The position numbers and the translations under genes are program-made. From Diplosphaera chodatii (lineage: Eukaryota > Chlorophyta > Trebouxiophyceae > Prasiolales > Stichococcaceae), in assembly GCA_032358165.1 (NCBI GenBank), contig JAALGY010000041.1:2728001-2792000 (forward strand): DNA of 64,000 nt, given 5' to 3'. Every line of letters begins with the position of its first letter. Position 1 is the stretch's first letter. Below the pieces are notes generated by a model. The model was not told the DNA's origin and ran no database searches. It saw only the letters and a program-made list of their open reading frames with translations. Shown piece after piece: positions 33,816 through 46,206 of this stretch.

Positions 33816-35126
33816 CACCCCTGTCAAGAATAAGCCGTGTCTGTCGCAATGGTTTGGGCACCATGGGTGTGCACAAAACGGCGCTCACTGCCTATAGGGT
33901 TTGTAGGAACTGCAGCCCCTGAGAACTACGCTCCTGTTCCTGGGCCCTGACTTGTGCGTGGGTCCCGAGGGACGCTGGGTCGCAGGTGCTGCACTCCGAA
34001 GTCACCGTTCATCAGCATGCTGTGGGCTGTAGCACTGCTCAGAAGTGTGCGCTGCTATGCTGTTAACCGGCATGCCTGCTGTGAAACCTGGCGTGCACCT
34101 GTGTCAGGGGCCACCGAGACCAGCTGCTACTACTGAAAAGATGTAGCAAATGCCAGCCAGAAAGGAGGTTACCAGCGTCCACGAGCTCACACCAAGGGCA
34201 CGTACCTGGCTGCAAATGATCAGGCGAACAACCAGCACATGACCTGGGCCCACGCAGTCGATCATGGTGCGGTCATCTGGCGAAAGCAGCTAGCAGGCCA
34301 GCAACATTGGTTCCATCATGGCGTATGCCATCCAGCCGTGTGTCAGTTGTAAGGTGCCGAAGCAACATGTGCGGCTCTGACAGCACCTGGATTGTGCTCT
34401 GGCATAGCCATCAATGACTTGAGGCAGCATGCGATTCGGTGAGCTGAACAACCTGCTTAGGTGTGGTGGTACAGAAGCACAGCGCTGCGGAAGCGTTAAT
34501 TTGTTGCTTGTTGAAGTTGCATGCCATGTTAGTAGAGCAGCATACATGGGGTTGCTGTGAAGTCAATGTCTACTGACAGTCAGTGGACTATCCAGTGTAA
34601 GGTCACACAATACTGGCACCTGCACATTGCAGCTTCAGCAGCACCGCTGGTACAGCTCAAACCCTGCATATGGCCGATTGCTGCACAGCCTTCAGCACTG
34701 GGTGCTGACTGCACCCCCACAATCTGGCCTAGCACACTGCAGTGAACTGCACGGGCGATGGCCCTATACATGACTCGCAGCCCAACCTACTGACACACAC
34801 ACAGACGCTACACAATGCATCAAACACCCTGGCAGACTAGAGCAGAACAAGCAGGAATGTGCCTCTGGTGGCGCCTGATGCATGGACGATGTCGGGCTGA
34901 AACTACTGTCGGGATGACAACAGGTTAACCCCTGTATGTGCTCAGCGCTGCGCTGCACAGCACATACGCAGCATGTCGGTGGGCAATGCTCAAGTCCCCA
35001 GCATATCCAGCAGTCTGCAGGCCGCTGCCCATTACTGATTTACACGCAGGCGTGCCCTTTGTGGCTTCTGCGCTGGCTGCGCCAGCCTGCGCCCGGCGAA
35101 CCTGCTGTGCTGCCGGGCTCTCGCCA
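33816..35126. other. Intergenic region, convergent side of gene C and GTM1
   Basis: About 1.3 kb between the stop of C (+) and the stop of GTM1 (-). It holds only short frames without domains; both 3' UTRs should lie here. TGTAA occurs at about 34350 (plus strand). Confidence 0.4.
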
Positions 35127-37654
35127 TCAGCTGCTGCTCAGAGTGCGCCGGGCAGCAGGGCGCGCCTGCAGCCAGAACTGCCGGCGAGACCGTGCATCCA
35201 ACCACCAGGCCAGCAGCAGCGGCAGTGCCAGGCAGAAGACCGCCTGCAGCTCGAAAGGGTCTGTCAAACATGGTGGTATTACCACCATTCACCCTTGAGT
35301 GAAGGGGTAAACCCCTGAAATGCAGGTCATGTCCCTGACGAGAGCACGGAAAAGTGGACGCTGTCCACCTCAGCATGGCGCGGAGTCAGGCAGGACCGTT
35401 GGCATGTTATCAGCAGCTGTCATGCGGTGAGCAGCAGGTAGTGTACCTGCGCCGTCCATGCCGCGGCTGTGCAGGTGCACAGCGACACACCCGCGAAGGC
35501 TGCGGCCCCGCAGACGTGCGGCGCAGCCGCAGCCGCACCCGCAGAGTGCAGCAGGACCACTGGCGCTGCTAACCCGAAACGCAGCCGCATTGCTACAGGG
35601 CCGATCATGGTGGTCTCCAGGCCAAAGGCGCGCGCGACCCACAGCGGTTTGGCCAGGGCGCCGGGCTCGGAGTACTCCAGGGTGGGCGCCTGGCGCATGT
35701 AGGAGACCGAGATGAAGACCAGCGCCCCCCAGTACGCCAGCATTGCCGCCTCCCGCTGCTTGCGCCATGAGGGGCTGAGCAGCGCTAGTAGGAGGCAGAC
35801 GGTGTTGACGGCCACAAAGGTCAGGCTGGGGGAGGGAAGCGTCCAGAAGAGCCATGCGGGCGGCCGGGCGCCCTTCGACAGTATGTTGACCAGCAGCAGC
35901 GCCAGCGCCGCGACGTCAAGCTTGTAGCTGCTGGCGGCGTGCCACCGGAGGAAGGCCGCCTCGCTGACACTGCTCAGGGGCTGCGCCGACGGCGGCGCTG
36001 CTGGCTGTGTGGGGCTGTCGTGCAGCGCCGCCTTCAGCGCTGCAACGTCCTCATCAACACCCTGACTGCTGCCGGAGTCCCTCCTGCTGCTGAGCGCCCC
36101 CCTGCTGTCGTCGCTGTCCGAGTCGCCGCCTGCCTCGCTAATGCCCGCATGGTAGCGGGGGCTGAGGGGCGGCATCTCGGTGGCCGTTGCCGCCTGCGAT
36201 GGCGGCGTCAGCAGGGGGTTGACCGTGGCCGCTGACGTGTCTATGCTGCTGTGGCTGCTGTCCCCTGTGTCGTGTGGCGAACACGGTGTCAGCGGAGAGG
36301 AGCATGCCACCGCTGCTGACGTGTCCATGCTGCTGTGGCTGAGGCCCCGCTGCATGTCGCTCGCACAGAAGTTCATCTCGAGGAACGGCTCTGGCTCGGT
36401 GTCTGAGCTGCCCGCCATGGCTCCGATGCTGTCGCCGCTGCTGGCTTCGCTGTCGCTGCCATGGCCCAAGCAGCGCGCCGTGCCACCAGTTGGCGTGGCG
36501 GGCACGAGCGCAGCCTCATACAGCGGCCCCGCCGGATCGCTGCTGAAGGTTCTGCCGCCGTCTGTGCCAGGCAGACGGGGCTGGACGGCGTCTGGCGCCT
36601 GGGCAGCTGGCGCCTCCGCAGCCACCACTATGGACAGGCCCTGTCGCAGCTTTTCCGCAGCCCCGGGTAGCACGTCTGCCAGCGCTTCCGCCAGGGCTGC
36701 CAGCACTCCTGTGGACCTGCGACACGGTGACGGGCAGGCTTCAGTACATGGTCTAATGGGCCAAGCATGCGCGCAACCGTGCCTGCAACTGTGAGATGAA
36801 GCGATGACCACACGACCGGAGGATCGCCTTGCCATGTGGATGGGCGTTGCGCGGACCAGATGTTTGGGCCAAACGATATAGGAGAGAAAGTGGGATCGGG
36901 AGGATCACACCTGTGGATGGCGTCTGTCTGTGCGCAGCAGAAGCCCACCAGCAGGCAACCACACGCCGGCTGTGGCAGCACCTGCCCCGCTGTGCTTCCG
37001 CATGCGTCCAGCTGCCTGCTGATCGGCAAGTACAGCGTGCAACGGCAGGCGCCGCTGCACTCTGGCCCGGTTTCGTGCACCCTGCAGTGCCGAACCCAAA
37101 CCGCAGGTTGCCAGCATGATGCGTGATGCGCTGTGGCGAGACACTCTGGCTGCCGCCACACGCTGCGGCTGATGCTGCTGCCGAGCCTTGAGTGCCAAGA
37201 TGCGAGCCAGGGAATGCAACAACACCGCACTGCCTGATCATGCACACCCACCTGTGGCCATCTACCAGGTACGGTGCTGCCGTCGCTGCACACCGCCCCG
37301 CGGCGGAACAGCCCGGCAGCAGCCGCAGCGCCAGGTCGCCCTCGGCCGCCAGGTTGCCAGTGGCGGCTAAGACGTCCTCCTGAACCCACACCGCCAGCCT
37401 GCATTCCGGCATGCATTGCCGCTCTGCTGATGGCTGACCGCGGGCATGCGTGTGGCATTCGTGGCGCATGCAACGTGCGAGCAGCTGAGATCTGGTAGCG
37501 CTGCGAGGCAGGAGTTGCCTTGCAAGCAGCCCTGAATGCTGCCTCACCTGATGCTGATGGCGTAGGGCACGTGAGCCCGGCAGGCCGCGGCCAGGAGAGG
37601 CGGGACCGACATCCCTGAAAGGCTGTCCGCCAGCAGCCCCGCCAGGTGCTGCAT
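35127..37654 (-). CDS. GAF-like domain multi-pass membrane protein GTM1, 603 aa
   Basis: One of three paralogs here (GTM1-3, provisional names); function unknown. Minus-strand exons, all in phase: 37654-37548, 37398-37252, 37081-36911, 36716-35447, 35243-35127. Start chosen because all paralogs begin M-(Q/R)-(H/G)-L-A. Exons 2-3 resemble a GAF sensor fold: EDVLAATGNLA, AGRCAATAAPYLVDGH, CTLYLPIS, GCLLVGF. A Ser/Asp-rich linker follows (SSDTEPEP, twice SS-D-T-S-A-A), then FLRWHAASSYKLDVAAL and about five hydrophobic spans, ending AVFCLALPLLLAWW and a basic tail. The 1270-nt exon 4 covers what is five exons in GTM2. A membrane-tethered small-ligand sensor is a reasonable guess, not shown. Confidence 0.78.
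35270..35315. repeat. Cluster of short inverted repeats in the last GTM1 intron
   Basis: ATGGTGGT/ACCACCAT (35270-35277 and 35281-35288, 3-nt loop) is followed by TTCAC...GTGAA and GGGG-TAAA-CCCC. All lie 25-75 nt upstream of the GTM1 last-exon acceptor on the minus strand, so they could fold in the pre-mRNA. Confidence 0.5.
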
Positions 37655-38487
37655 GGCCTGCGGCTGCGAGCCGCGGCTGTCGCCGCACGCTAGTGCGCGC
37701 CTGACATCACGCCAGATCCGGCGCGGCGGGGGGGCTTGACAGGACCCCCCTGGTACACAAAAGGCACTTTCAACCGCTGATCAAGGCGCCAGGTACGCGC
37801 TGGGTCATGCAAGTGAGAGGCGATCTGTGTTGAGGCCAGTGCTTAACGCAGCTGGCAGTCGCTTGCGCCCCTGTAGTGCCCTCCACGCGACGTCATCACA
37901 GTCGAGCAAGGACGCTGTGCGTGACCTGTGACGCCAGGTGATGACGACGGCCAACATGGCAACGCTTGTGGCAGCTACATGTGCAGCGAAGGCCGGCAGG
38001 GGTTCAGGCGCATCGGGCTGCAGCCCTTGGTGTTGCAATGTGTGGCAGCCAAGCAAGCCTGGGCGCGGCCAGTGGTACTGCCGCGTCAAAGGCCACAAAC
38101 TGATGACAGTCAGCCATCCGGTGCCGCGGGTGCCTCGTGCATCTCCGCAGCCGGGACTTGGAAAGCGTCTGCGCATGCAAGCGCGGCTACAGCTGCGCTC
38201 GAGTTTTGACACCGCGGCGTCAGCTACCTCGCTTCGGGAAACCTCACATACATCCAGGTCATCCAGTGCCAACGCACCCAAACGCGGCCGGCAACTCTCT
38301 GCTCCAGCGCCGCTCCTGCGCGGCGCCTGGCTCGTTGGCTGTGAGAGAGTGACAGCTCGAAAGCAGCAAAGTGCGCTGTCGTGAACTTTGGATCTTGATT
38401 TGGGGCGACAGGGTGGCCGATCACGCTACAAGAATCATGATCGCCAATCAGTCACACAGCCTGAAGTTCAAGGCACAGATGTCAGCA
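37655..38487. other. Upstream region of GTM1 and 3' region of SNAPC1
   Basis: About 0.83 kb between two minus-strand genes. It should contain the SNAPC1 3' UTR and GTM1 promoter. Open frames at 37805-38384 lack domains. Confidence 0.4.
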
Positions 38488-41400
38488 TCAGTCACTCCCT
38501 CCATCTGCCGCCATCGCCGCGTCTATTTGCGCCAAAAGGGCCTCGTGTTCCGCCAGAGCCGTCGCCGCATCGATCCCGCCACCGCCGCTGCCGCCTCCCA
38601 CGCCATCTGCACTTTGCCGCCGCCCGCCACTACCGTAACCCCGCTGCCGCTTGGATGGCAACGAGCCCGCAGCAGCTGTGGCCTGCTTCCGCGCGCGCTT
38701 GGCCGTCCTCTGTGGCGTGCCTGCTGCGGGGCTGCCTGGTGGCTGCTCTGGAGGATGCTCAGCTGCGCGAAGTGCCGGTTCCGCAGCTACTTCCACCGCA
38801 TGTGGTTGACCGCCGTCATTGCTGCCAGCAGCCAGCCGGGAGCGCTTGCCGGCGGCTCTGCGGCCCTTCTGGCCTGCAGCAACCGCCGCTGGTCGCTTTC
38901 GGCTGCGGCCGCTGCCTCGCGACTGCCCGGCAGGCAGCGCTGCGCTGCCCTCGCTGGGTGCTGCACTGTTGGCGCTGGCGACGCCGCTGCCGTTGGGCCA
39001 CTCTGCCTCTGCCTCTGCCTCTGCCTCTGCCGATGCTGGCATCTCCGCAACGCCTCGCTGCGTGCCTGCTGCTGCCGCATGCGCGAAGCCGTTTGCAGGG
39101 GCCCGGTCGCCTGCTGCCGCCGCATCCTGTTCCTCAGCGCCTCCGGCCTCGAATGTGACCCTGGAGCGCTTCTGCCGCCTGCTGGGTGCATCCTGCCTGC
39201 TGGCCCCGTCGGCTGGCCGCTTGCGGGGTGATGTGGCGGTCGTGGCGGCGGCGGCCTCGGTGGACGCATCCGGGCTGCCTGCGGGCTGCGCAGCAGAAAG
39301 CAGAGCCCGCTGCCATGCCTTCTCGGCTCGAGCCACCCGGTCGCGCTCCTGCGGGACGGATGGGGATAGATGTGCATCAGAGCATGGCAGTCAGGCGGTC
39401 TAGGTGCTGCAGGAGGCCACTCACTGGACAGGTTCCACGAAGTTGCAGTAATGCCGAACGTACTGCGAGGACTACTGTTGCATCAGGTGTGCAGCACGAA
39501 ACAGAGCTGAATGTCCAGCAGATCAGGAGAGATTGCTGGGTGACACCACTTGAGTAGAAGCATGGATGCGGTGCTCACCGCTGCGGAGCGCGCCTCCGCC
39601 TTCTGCTGCGCCGACATGCCGCTGCTGCGGCTGCTGGGGCCCCTGACCCCGCGGCCGCGGCCGCCGCCGCCCCTCCCTGCAGTCGCCCTCCCCGCAGCGG
39701 GCCTCCCTGCACCACCGGGCCTGCCGCCCCCCCTGCTGCCTCTCCCTCCGCCCCCGCCCCTGCCGCCGCCGCTGCTTCCAGCAGCCGCCGCCGCCAGCCC
39801 GCTCATCGTGCCCCCCAGCTCGGCCAGCGCGGCCGCCGACAGGCCCAGGCTGCCGAGGCCGGCCGCCGCGAGCGCGCCGCCGATGGACGGGTCGCCCGAA
39901 TCGCTCTCGCTGCTGTCGGCGTCCGCCGCTGCAAGTGACGCCATGATCTCGTCGTCGAGCCCATGCTCTACACCATTGGCAGGTTCGGCCTGCAACAACA
40001 CATTGAAGGCGTTGAAATGAACGTGTAGTGGCTGCGAAAGTTGTTGATACCTGCTCAGTCATCCGTGCCAGGTTGTGAGCCTTCTTTCGCCTTCAAGGCA
40101 TGCACACGCTTACTTCCGTGCTGCACGCAGCTGCCCAGCATGTGCGTTGGGCAGGCTTTGCTGGCAACACCAGCGCCCTCAGGGCGGAGGTGGATGCCGC
40201 GTGGGCACACCTCGGCTGGAGCGTTAGCGAGGGCGGCGGCGGCGGAGCGCCCCGCAGCAGCCCTCTGCGCTGCCAGCCACTTCCGCCCCTGCCCCTCCAG
40301 CGCCTGCTCCCGTGCAGTGTACCACACACACCTTTGTGGGCTGGTGTCACTACAGTCAGGTCTGTCACCAGCAGCCTGTATTCCACCGGCGGCCGCAGGG
40401 ATTGTACAGCACAACTTGTTGCCCGGGCCTGAGCTGCAGTGACGGAATGGTGAGTGTCGACAGCTGGAAGTAGCCAGGCCATCGCGATGCCCCTGGCTCA
40501 CATGCTTGACGCCGTCCATGGTCCTGCTGACTTCAGTTCGCAGCCAGGGGCCCAGGCCCAGGTCCGCAATCGGCGGCGGCGGGGCTGTGCCATCGGCAGC
40601 AGCGGCTGACTGCCACACCGCGTCCCGTGCCGCCGCATATGCGGGCGCCGCCGCGCTGACCACCGCCTGCAGCCCCTTCAGACCCTGCGAAGCAGCACCA
40701 CAGCGCGAGCTGGGGCCCGCTCATCTGCACACACTGGTTGGAGAGCAAGTCTCACTGCAACAATTGTGTTTGCACACTCAGGTGAGCATGGAGGCAGTGG
40801 ACGTCGCACAAGCAAGTGCCGCGCACACACTGCAAACCATACAATGCAGGGCGCGAATGTCCAGCTCGATGCACCTCGACCGTGGAGTTGAGGAAGAATT
40901 TCGCCTCCCGCGTGAGCGCCTGCTCGGCGCTGACGTCTGTGGCCGCCGCCCGCGGCACCGCCTTTGCCGCCCTGTTCGCGGCCGCCGTTCCGCTGATCGG
41001 CCGGCACAGCGCCCCGACCACGAATGCGCTGCTGCGCTGCATTGCTGCCAGCGCCGCTGCCACGTCTGCAGCAGAGGAACAGCAGTGTTGACCCCAGGTC
41101 TCCGCCCGCTTGGATGTGTTTGGGACTGGGCCGGGATGGTGTTGCCATCAGCTGGTACCATAGTACATCAACCAAAGCAGCCCACCACTCTTACTGCGAC
41201 TGAGGATGCAAGGGCGCCTCTCACCCTGTGCTGCGGCTGGCGGTCCGACATCTTTGAGCTCTGCCAGCAGCGCGACCGCAGCCCGCAGCGCCGGCAGCGG
41301 CAGGTAGGCGCGCACGCGCCGCTTCCCGCTGGCGCCGGACCCTGCCCGGGGCGCCGGCTGCAGCTCGTGCAGGCAGTGCAGTGCAAAGATGGCCGCCGCT

Positions 41401-42611
41401 GCGCCGGCGTGCGTTGCCGGCTGGCCCGTGTCTGCTTCCTGCTGCCCCTCCTGCAGCCCACCAGCAACAGTGTATCCTCCTCTGCATCACCATGCTGCAA
41501 ACGGGCACGCACACGACAGAACCTGAGCCAGGACGCCTTGAGAACCTGATGTCATTCTGCAGCATTACTGCCGAATTGCTGCTGGCTCACGGAGGTCAGC
41601 GAATGCCTGCCCTGCGAAACGGCAGCCTACCTGCACGTGCTGTTGTGGCCGCATGCGGGGCCGCCTGTTCCGCTTTTTCGGGCTGCGGGCGCCGGCGGCG
41701 GGACTACCAGCGGCGTCATGGCCCTGCCCGCCTCTCCCAGCTGCGTGGCTGCTGCCGCCGCCGCCGCCGTCACGACCATGGCTTCCTGCCGCTGCATCTG
41801 GTGTGGCCAGGCCGCCTGCGAAGCTGCGCAGCGGCAGAGCCGGGGACGCCCCGCCAAGCACATCCACGTCCTCCTCCTCATCCTCGCTGAGGTCCAGCAG
41901 CTGCGCCAGCTGCTCCTGCAGCAGCAGTAAGGTGCCTCGCAGCACAGGCAGCACGGCATGATGGCCTGGGTCTGGCATTGATTTGGCTGTGGCTGAACGG
42001 CACTCGATGACCTGCTGCAGCAGCGTGCTGCCATGAAGGTACCTGTGTGAGGACGGGCGAAGCTGCTGCAAGCCCGCCTCCGCTGCCGTTCTGCGCAGGC
42101 GTGGCACGCTGCGCTGGTCCGCTGCCGGGGGCGCAGGCACTTGCGGGGACGGCGGCAGCTGCGGCGTCCGGTGCGGCGAGGCTCAGCAGGGAGGCCGGCG
42201 AGCGCAGCAGGCCGTCCGCCGCCGCGGCGAACAGGGACTGACCGTACTGCTCGGGCAGCAGGGCGCCGGTGGCGTTGCCCTGTGCAATTCGACAGCACCT
42301 AGTTATGGGGCCGACCTGCCGAAGCCATGTGGCGCGCTTGTATGCACAACCGACGGCAGTAAGCATTCAACAAACAAACGACAAAGACGTTGCGGCACAC
42401 TCGTTGCAGGCAGCTGCTGACTCGGTGCAGCTCGGCAGTTTTTCGGCAATTGCACCTCAAAGATGTGAGCAAAGTGCATTTTTCGCCACAGGGACCTGAA
42501 GGTGTCAAACGCCAGCGGCTGCCCCGCCGCAACCCGCTGCTCGAAGCCATGCAGCAGCCTGTACACGTCCGTCTCATGTGCAGGCGTTGCGGGCAGCTTT
42601 CGTGCCGGCAT
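38488..42611 (-). CDS. SNAPC1: snRNA-activating protein complex subunit 1 (SNAP43), 899 aa
   Basis: SNAPc binds the proximal element of snRNA promoters and recruits Pol II or Pol III; SNAPC1 is a scaffold subunit. Minus-strand exons, all in phase: 42611-42456, 42279-42043, 41915-41631, 41450-41225, 41065-40881, 40684-40511, 40375-40211, 39989-39579, 39348-38488. The N-terminus gives the family away: L..FEQR...AFDTFRSLWRKMHFAHIF, then AIFALHCLHELQ with RVRAYLPLPALRAAV, matching F.D...LWR.MKF..IF and GALYLLYGLY.TQ...K.R of animal SNAP43. The last two exons form a disordered tail rich in Ser/Asp, Arg-Gly and Lys/Arg blocks (PRKRP, RRQKRSR, KRARKQ), including a Glu-Ala repeat. Human SNAPC1 is 368 aa, so over half is lineage-specific tail. 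Confidence 0.8.
39001..39030 (-). repeat. (CTCTGC)5 hexanucleotide repeat encoding Glu-Ala
   Basis: Five perfect hexamers in the last SNAPC1 exon. On the coding strand they read GCAGAG, giving alternating Ala-Glu. Slippage would change length without shifting frame. Confidence 0.85.
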
Positions 42612-43465
42612 GGCAGACTTGCAAATTGAGCACGCAGATGTGGTGTGACTGTCTTCACACGCCGTTCACATGCATGACGAACATCTATACAGATCGCACA
42701 GACCTCGCCTCTTTGACGCTGCAAGCCTGCAACATGAGCGGATGCAGCATTCGGGCACCCCGTGCCAGGCGCATGTGGAAATATCCCCGGTGCCCGAAAG
42801 GGATGCTCTTTTTGATAGGGTGACTGGCACGGTTGCCCCCTTTGAGACGATTGACTAAACCCCACGTTTCGTGTGGTGATTTCCTGCGTCGCCGGAGATC
42901 AGCAACATTTCCGTGCAGCAAGAAACTCAAAATAGAAAACACCTATTGGTGTTCCTTGTCGGTTCTGCTTCACGCTTAGATCCAGCCGCAAGCTGTTGTG
43001 CAGCCCAGCGCCGTCACGGGGCTCGCGTCAGAGAGGCCAGAGCGAGTCCGCTGCCGACCCACATCACACATCCATCAGCACCTCCAGGGCCGGCTGCACC
43101 AGCAGCGTTCGTCAATCAGGTCAGAGCCGTTGCTGGTCGTTGCCACGGCCGGGTGGCAGCCTGCCCGTTTGCGTGCCCGTATGCGAGCTTACCTCGGCAC
43201 CAGGACAGCTAGCCTGGCAGCGCAGCGCCCCGGGCACCGGGCAGTCGCATGCATAACAGTGTGCAGTTGCTTGCGAGGCTGCGTACGTGCCGGATAACGT
43301 CATAGCGGCAGGTCTTCATGAAGGTTGAAATCGCACGGTGGCTGCCGGCAGGCTGTCGTGTAACACTGTGGCTCGTCACATTTGCAGGCGGGGCGTGCAG
43401 CTGAGGTGGCCGATCTAGCAGCTGTTTCAACGAGTACATGGTCCCGGCAGATCGTCAGCACGGGT
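42612..43465. other. Divergent promoter region of SNAPC1 and GTM2
   Basis: About 0.85 kb between the SNAPC1 start (-) and GTM2 start (+), so it serves both promoters. It contains short frames only and no clear TATA box. Confidence 0.4.
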
Positions 43466-46206
43466 ATGCAGCACCTGGCGGCGCAGCTGGCTCACGATGT
43501 GCTGACGGGCACGTCGGCTGGCACTTCGTCAGCACAGCCCTGGAGCGCTCTCAGCCCCGCGGCAACGAGCGTCAGGTACATTCGATGAGTTGACATGCGC
43601 ATCAATCGCCCACGCTGGTGCCAGTTATATCCGGCTGCACATGGTTGATGTGTTCGGAACCCCGCCAAGCATGCAGACCATGGTGTCGGCAACCCCGCGA
43701 CGCCCGACGGGCGCCTTCCCCGGTCGCAGGTTGGCAGCTGTGGTGGCTGAAGATGTGCTGGCGATTAGCGGCAACCTTGCGGCCGCCGGACGCATCGGCT
43801 GGGCACTGCTGCCCTCGACTTCTGTTGCTGGGCGTTGCGTCGCCACCGGCGCGCCTGCCCTGATCGAAGCACACAGTTCCATTCAAAGGTGTCAGTTTTC
43901 ACCGTCTCTTCAGTGCTCGGCGATGGCGGTGTACTGGCTGAGCCTTGCGTGCATTGCACGGGCATATTTGTCAGAAATTTACGCGATGCAACCGTACAGA
44001 GCCGCTGACCACAATCTTGCGGCCTGCAGGAAGCGCAGCTCATCAACCGCCTGCCGTGGCCTGTGCAGATCCACGCTGTACGTCCCGGTCCTCAAGGACG
44101 GCTGTGCAGGCAGTGGGGGATTTGGCACTGCATCCAGCAGCAGCGCCTGCTGCGGCTGCCTGGTGCTGTCCTTCCGCTGCTCGCAGCATGCAGCCATGCT
44201 CAGGTAGGTACACAGGAGATGTCCTTTAATGAGCATTTGCGCTTCGACGGGCTGCCTCAGACGTTGTAGCCATGTTGGAATGTCCACTAGCTAGCGTGAA
44301 GTTGATTCCACTAGTTTGCGCAATGTTGGCTTATGAACATGTGCAGGAGCGCGTCCGAGCTTGCACGGCTGGGGGCGGAAATGGCGGAGGTGCTGCCGGC
44401 TGCGATTGGACCCCTGCGACAGATGCTGACGACGGTGCTCCGGCAGCCGGCGGACCCTGCAGCGGTGGGCACCACCGTGGCTGTGAGGCCTGCCGACGGC
44501 TCAGGCAGCGGCGCAATGCGGCCGCCCCGCAGCATACTGGCATGCGGCGACAGATCCCTAGATGCCAGCGAGGGTACAGCAGAAGACCCGGCGAGCGGCA
44601 GCAGCGACGGCAGCGGCAGTGGGCGCAGAGAGCTAACACCTGCCGGCAGAGGCGTGCAAACATGCAGCGCTGGTCAGCAAAAGTGCACGGGAGCACAGCG
44701 GCGGCGCAGCAACAGGCTGCCCGTGGCACTTCCGGTCCAGGTGGCCCCAGCGATGAACCCCTTATGGCTGCAGTATAGCAGCAAGCAGCGTGAGGCGGCC
44801 TTCGCGAAGTGGTATGCCCTGCAGAACTGGCAGGTGAGCATGCATGTTGGCGGGATGCGACACAAGGTGCTTTGCCCAGCCCAGCATCTGGCGTGTGGAC
44901 CCTGCTTGTTCGGCGCTGTCCCTTGTATATTCAACCTTGAAAGGTGGTGTGTTTGTGTTGAGTGTCTTGATGCAGCGCTGAGATGAGCTGTGCACACCTG
45001 CAGTGGGACGTGTGCATGCTGGTGGTGTGCCTCGCGTCGCTGGTGGCGCGGCTGCTGCGGCTGTCAGACCACGCCTTCAGGATCGTGCCCGCAGCCAGCG
45101 CAGCCGCCGCCGGCGCTGTGCTGCTCGCCTTCTGCATCGCTGCCTTCTGCCACCGCTGGTGAGCGGTGCTGCTTCCTGCTGTCCGGGCTCTTCTGCTGCA
45201 ATGTCCGGCAGCAAGATGGTCCTGCATGAGCAGTTGCTCATAAGGGAAGGACACACCAAACCCAAGTCCTGGAGTAGAAGTCAACACGAGTGCAGGGGCT
45301 ATCTCACGTATGCCGCAATGTGCGGAGTACCTTGCGGCCACCTAGCAGATGCTCGATCCAGTCACACAGGCTTCGCCCTGTGCCGCCAGGGTTGAGCGCA
45401 ACGGCACCTCATGGCACCCGCAGGTACCTGGCGCGGCGGGAGCTGGTGCTGATGCTGGTGTGGGGCTGCATTGCGCACCTGGCGGTGATGCTGGCGGAGC
45501 TGGTGCCGCTGTGGACGCCGCTGTGGGCGGCGCGGGTCCTGGCGCTGGAGACCGCCCTGTGTGTCCCCGTCACCTTCCGGGTGGGTGCCGGCCCTTTTTG
45601 TTGCAGATCCTCCCCGTAGGCTCCGTCATGGCAGTGAGAGTGGGCACAGCCTCTACTTGTGCACGTGGCTTTCATCAGTAACAGAGCAACTTCTCTGTTC
45701 TCTGGCAGGTTCGGTTTGTGCACGCGCTCCCCATCATGGCGGTGAAGTGCTTCGCATCGCTGTCGATCCTGCCACAGGTGGGGCCGGGCTCTGCTAAGTG
45801 TGCGCTCAAGAATGTTCGACATGAGGCGTCAATGCAGGTGCTGTCTGTGCTGTACTCCAGCTGCGTATTGTCTCTGACATGAGGTTAGCACTTTGCGCAG
45901 GTGCTGGGCTGCTCAATGCATGCCAGCGCCGCTATGCGTCTCTGCACCGTCTTGGCCCAGATTGCACAGGTGAGGCAGGGGCATGAAAATGCAGCAATGG
46001 TACTGTCCTAAAGCAGCCTGTGACCTTGATTCCTGTGCTACGGTGCTTGACAGCTCATGCTTGGGAGCATGCAGGTCTTCGTGTTTCTGGTGGCGCCTCT
46101 GTTTGCAAGGCATCGGGTGGAGAAGCGGCTGCGCCAGCAATTTGACATACAGCAGCCGGTCGCGGCCGATGCTGAGATTGCCGCGGCTCAGCTGTCAGGC
46201 CCGTGA
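43466..46206 (+). CDS. GAF-like domain multi-pass membrane protein GTM2, 510 aa
   Basis: Paralog of GTM1 and GTM3. Nine in-phase exons: 43466-43575, 43730-43888, 44030-44203, 44347-44833, 45004-45158, 45424-45580, 45709-45777, 45901-45969, 46054-46206. The first exon (MQHLAAQLAHDVL...) matches GTM1 (MQHLAGLLADSL). GAF-like part: EDVLAISGNLA, WALLPSTSVAGRCVATGAP, STLYVPVL, GCLVLSF. A polar linker precedes PLWLQYSSKQREAAFAKWYALQNWQ and about six membrane spans; a basic helix (RVEKRLRQQF) and short tail close the protein. Exon 2 extends five codons past the paralogs' donor, to CAAAG/GTGTCA, because the usual donor reads AG/TT here. GTM3 follows 1.3 kb downstream on the same strand. Confidence 0.8.

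Noticed and set aside
38371..39403. Long plus-strand frames opposite the SNAPC1 last exon
   Set aside because: They are antisense reflections of a low-complexity GC-rich exon; the minus frame continues the SNAPC1 helix in phase.
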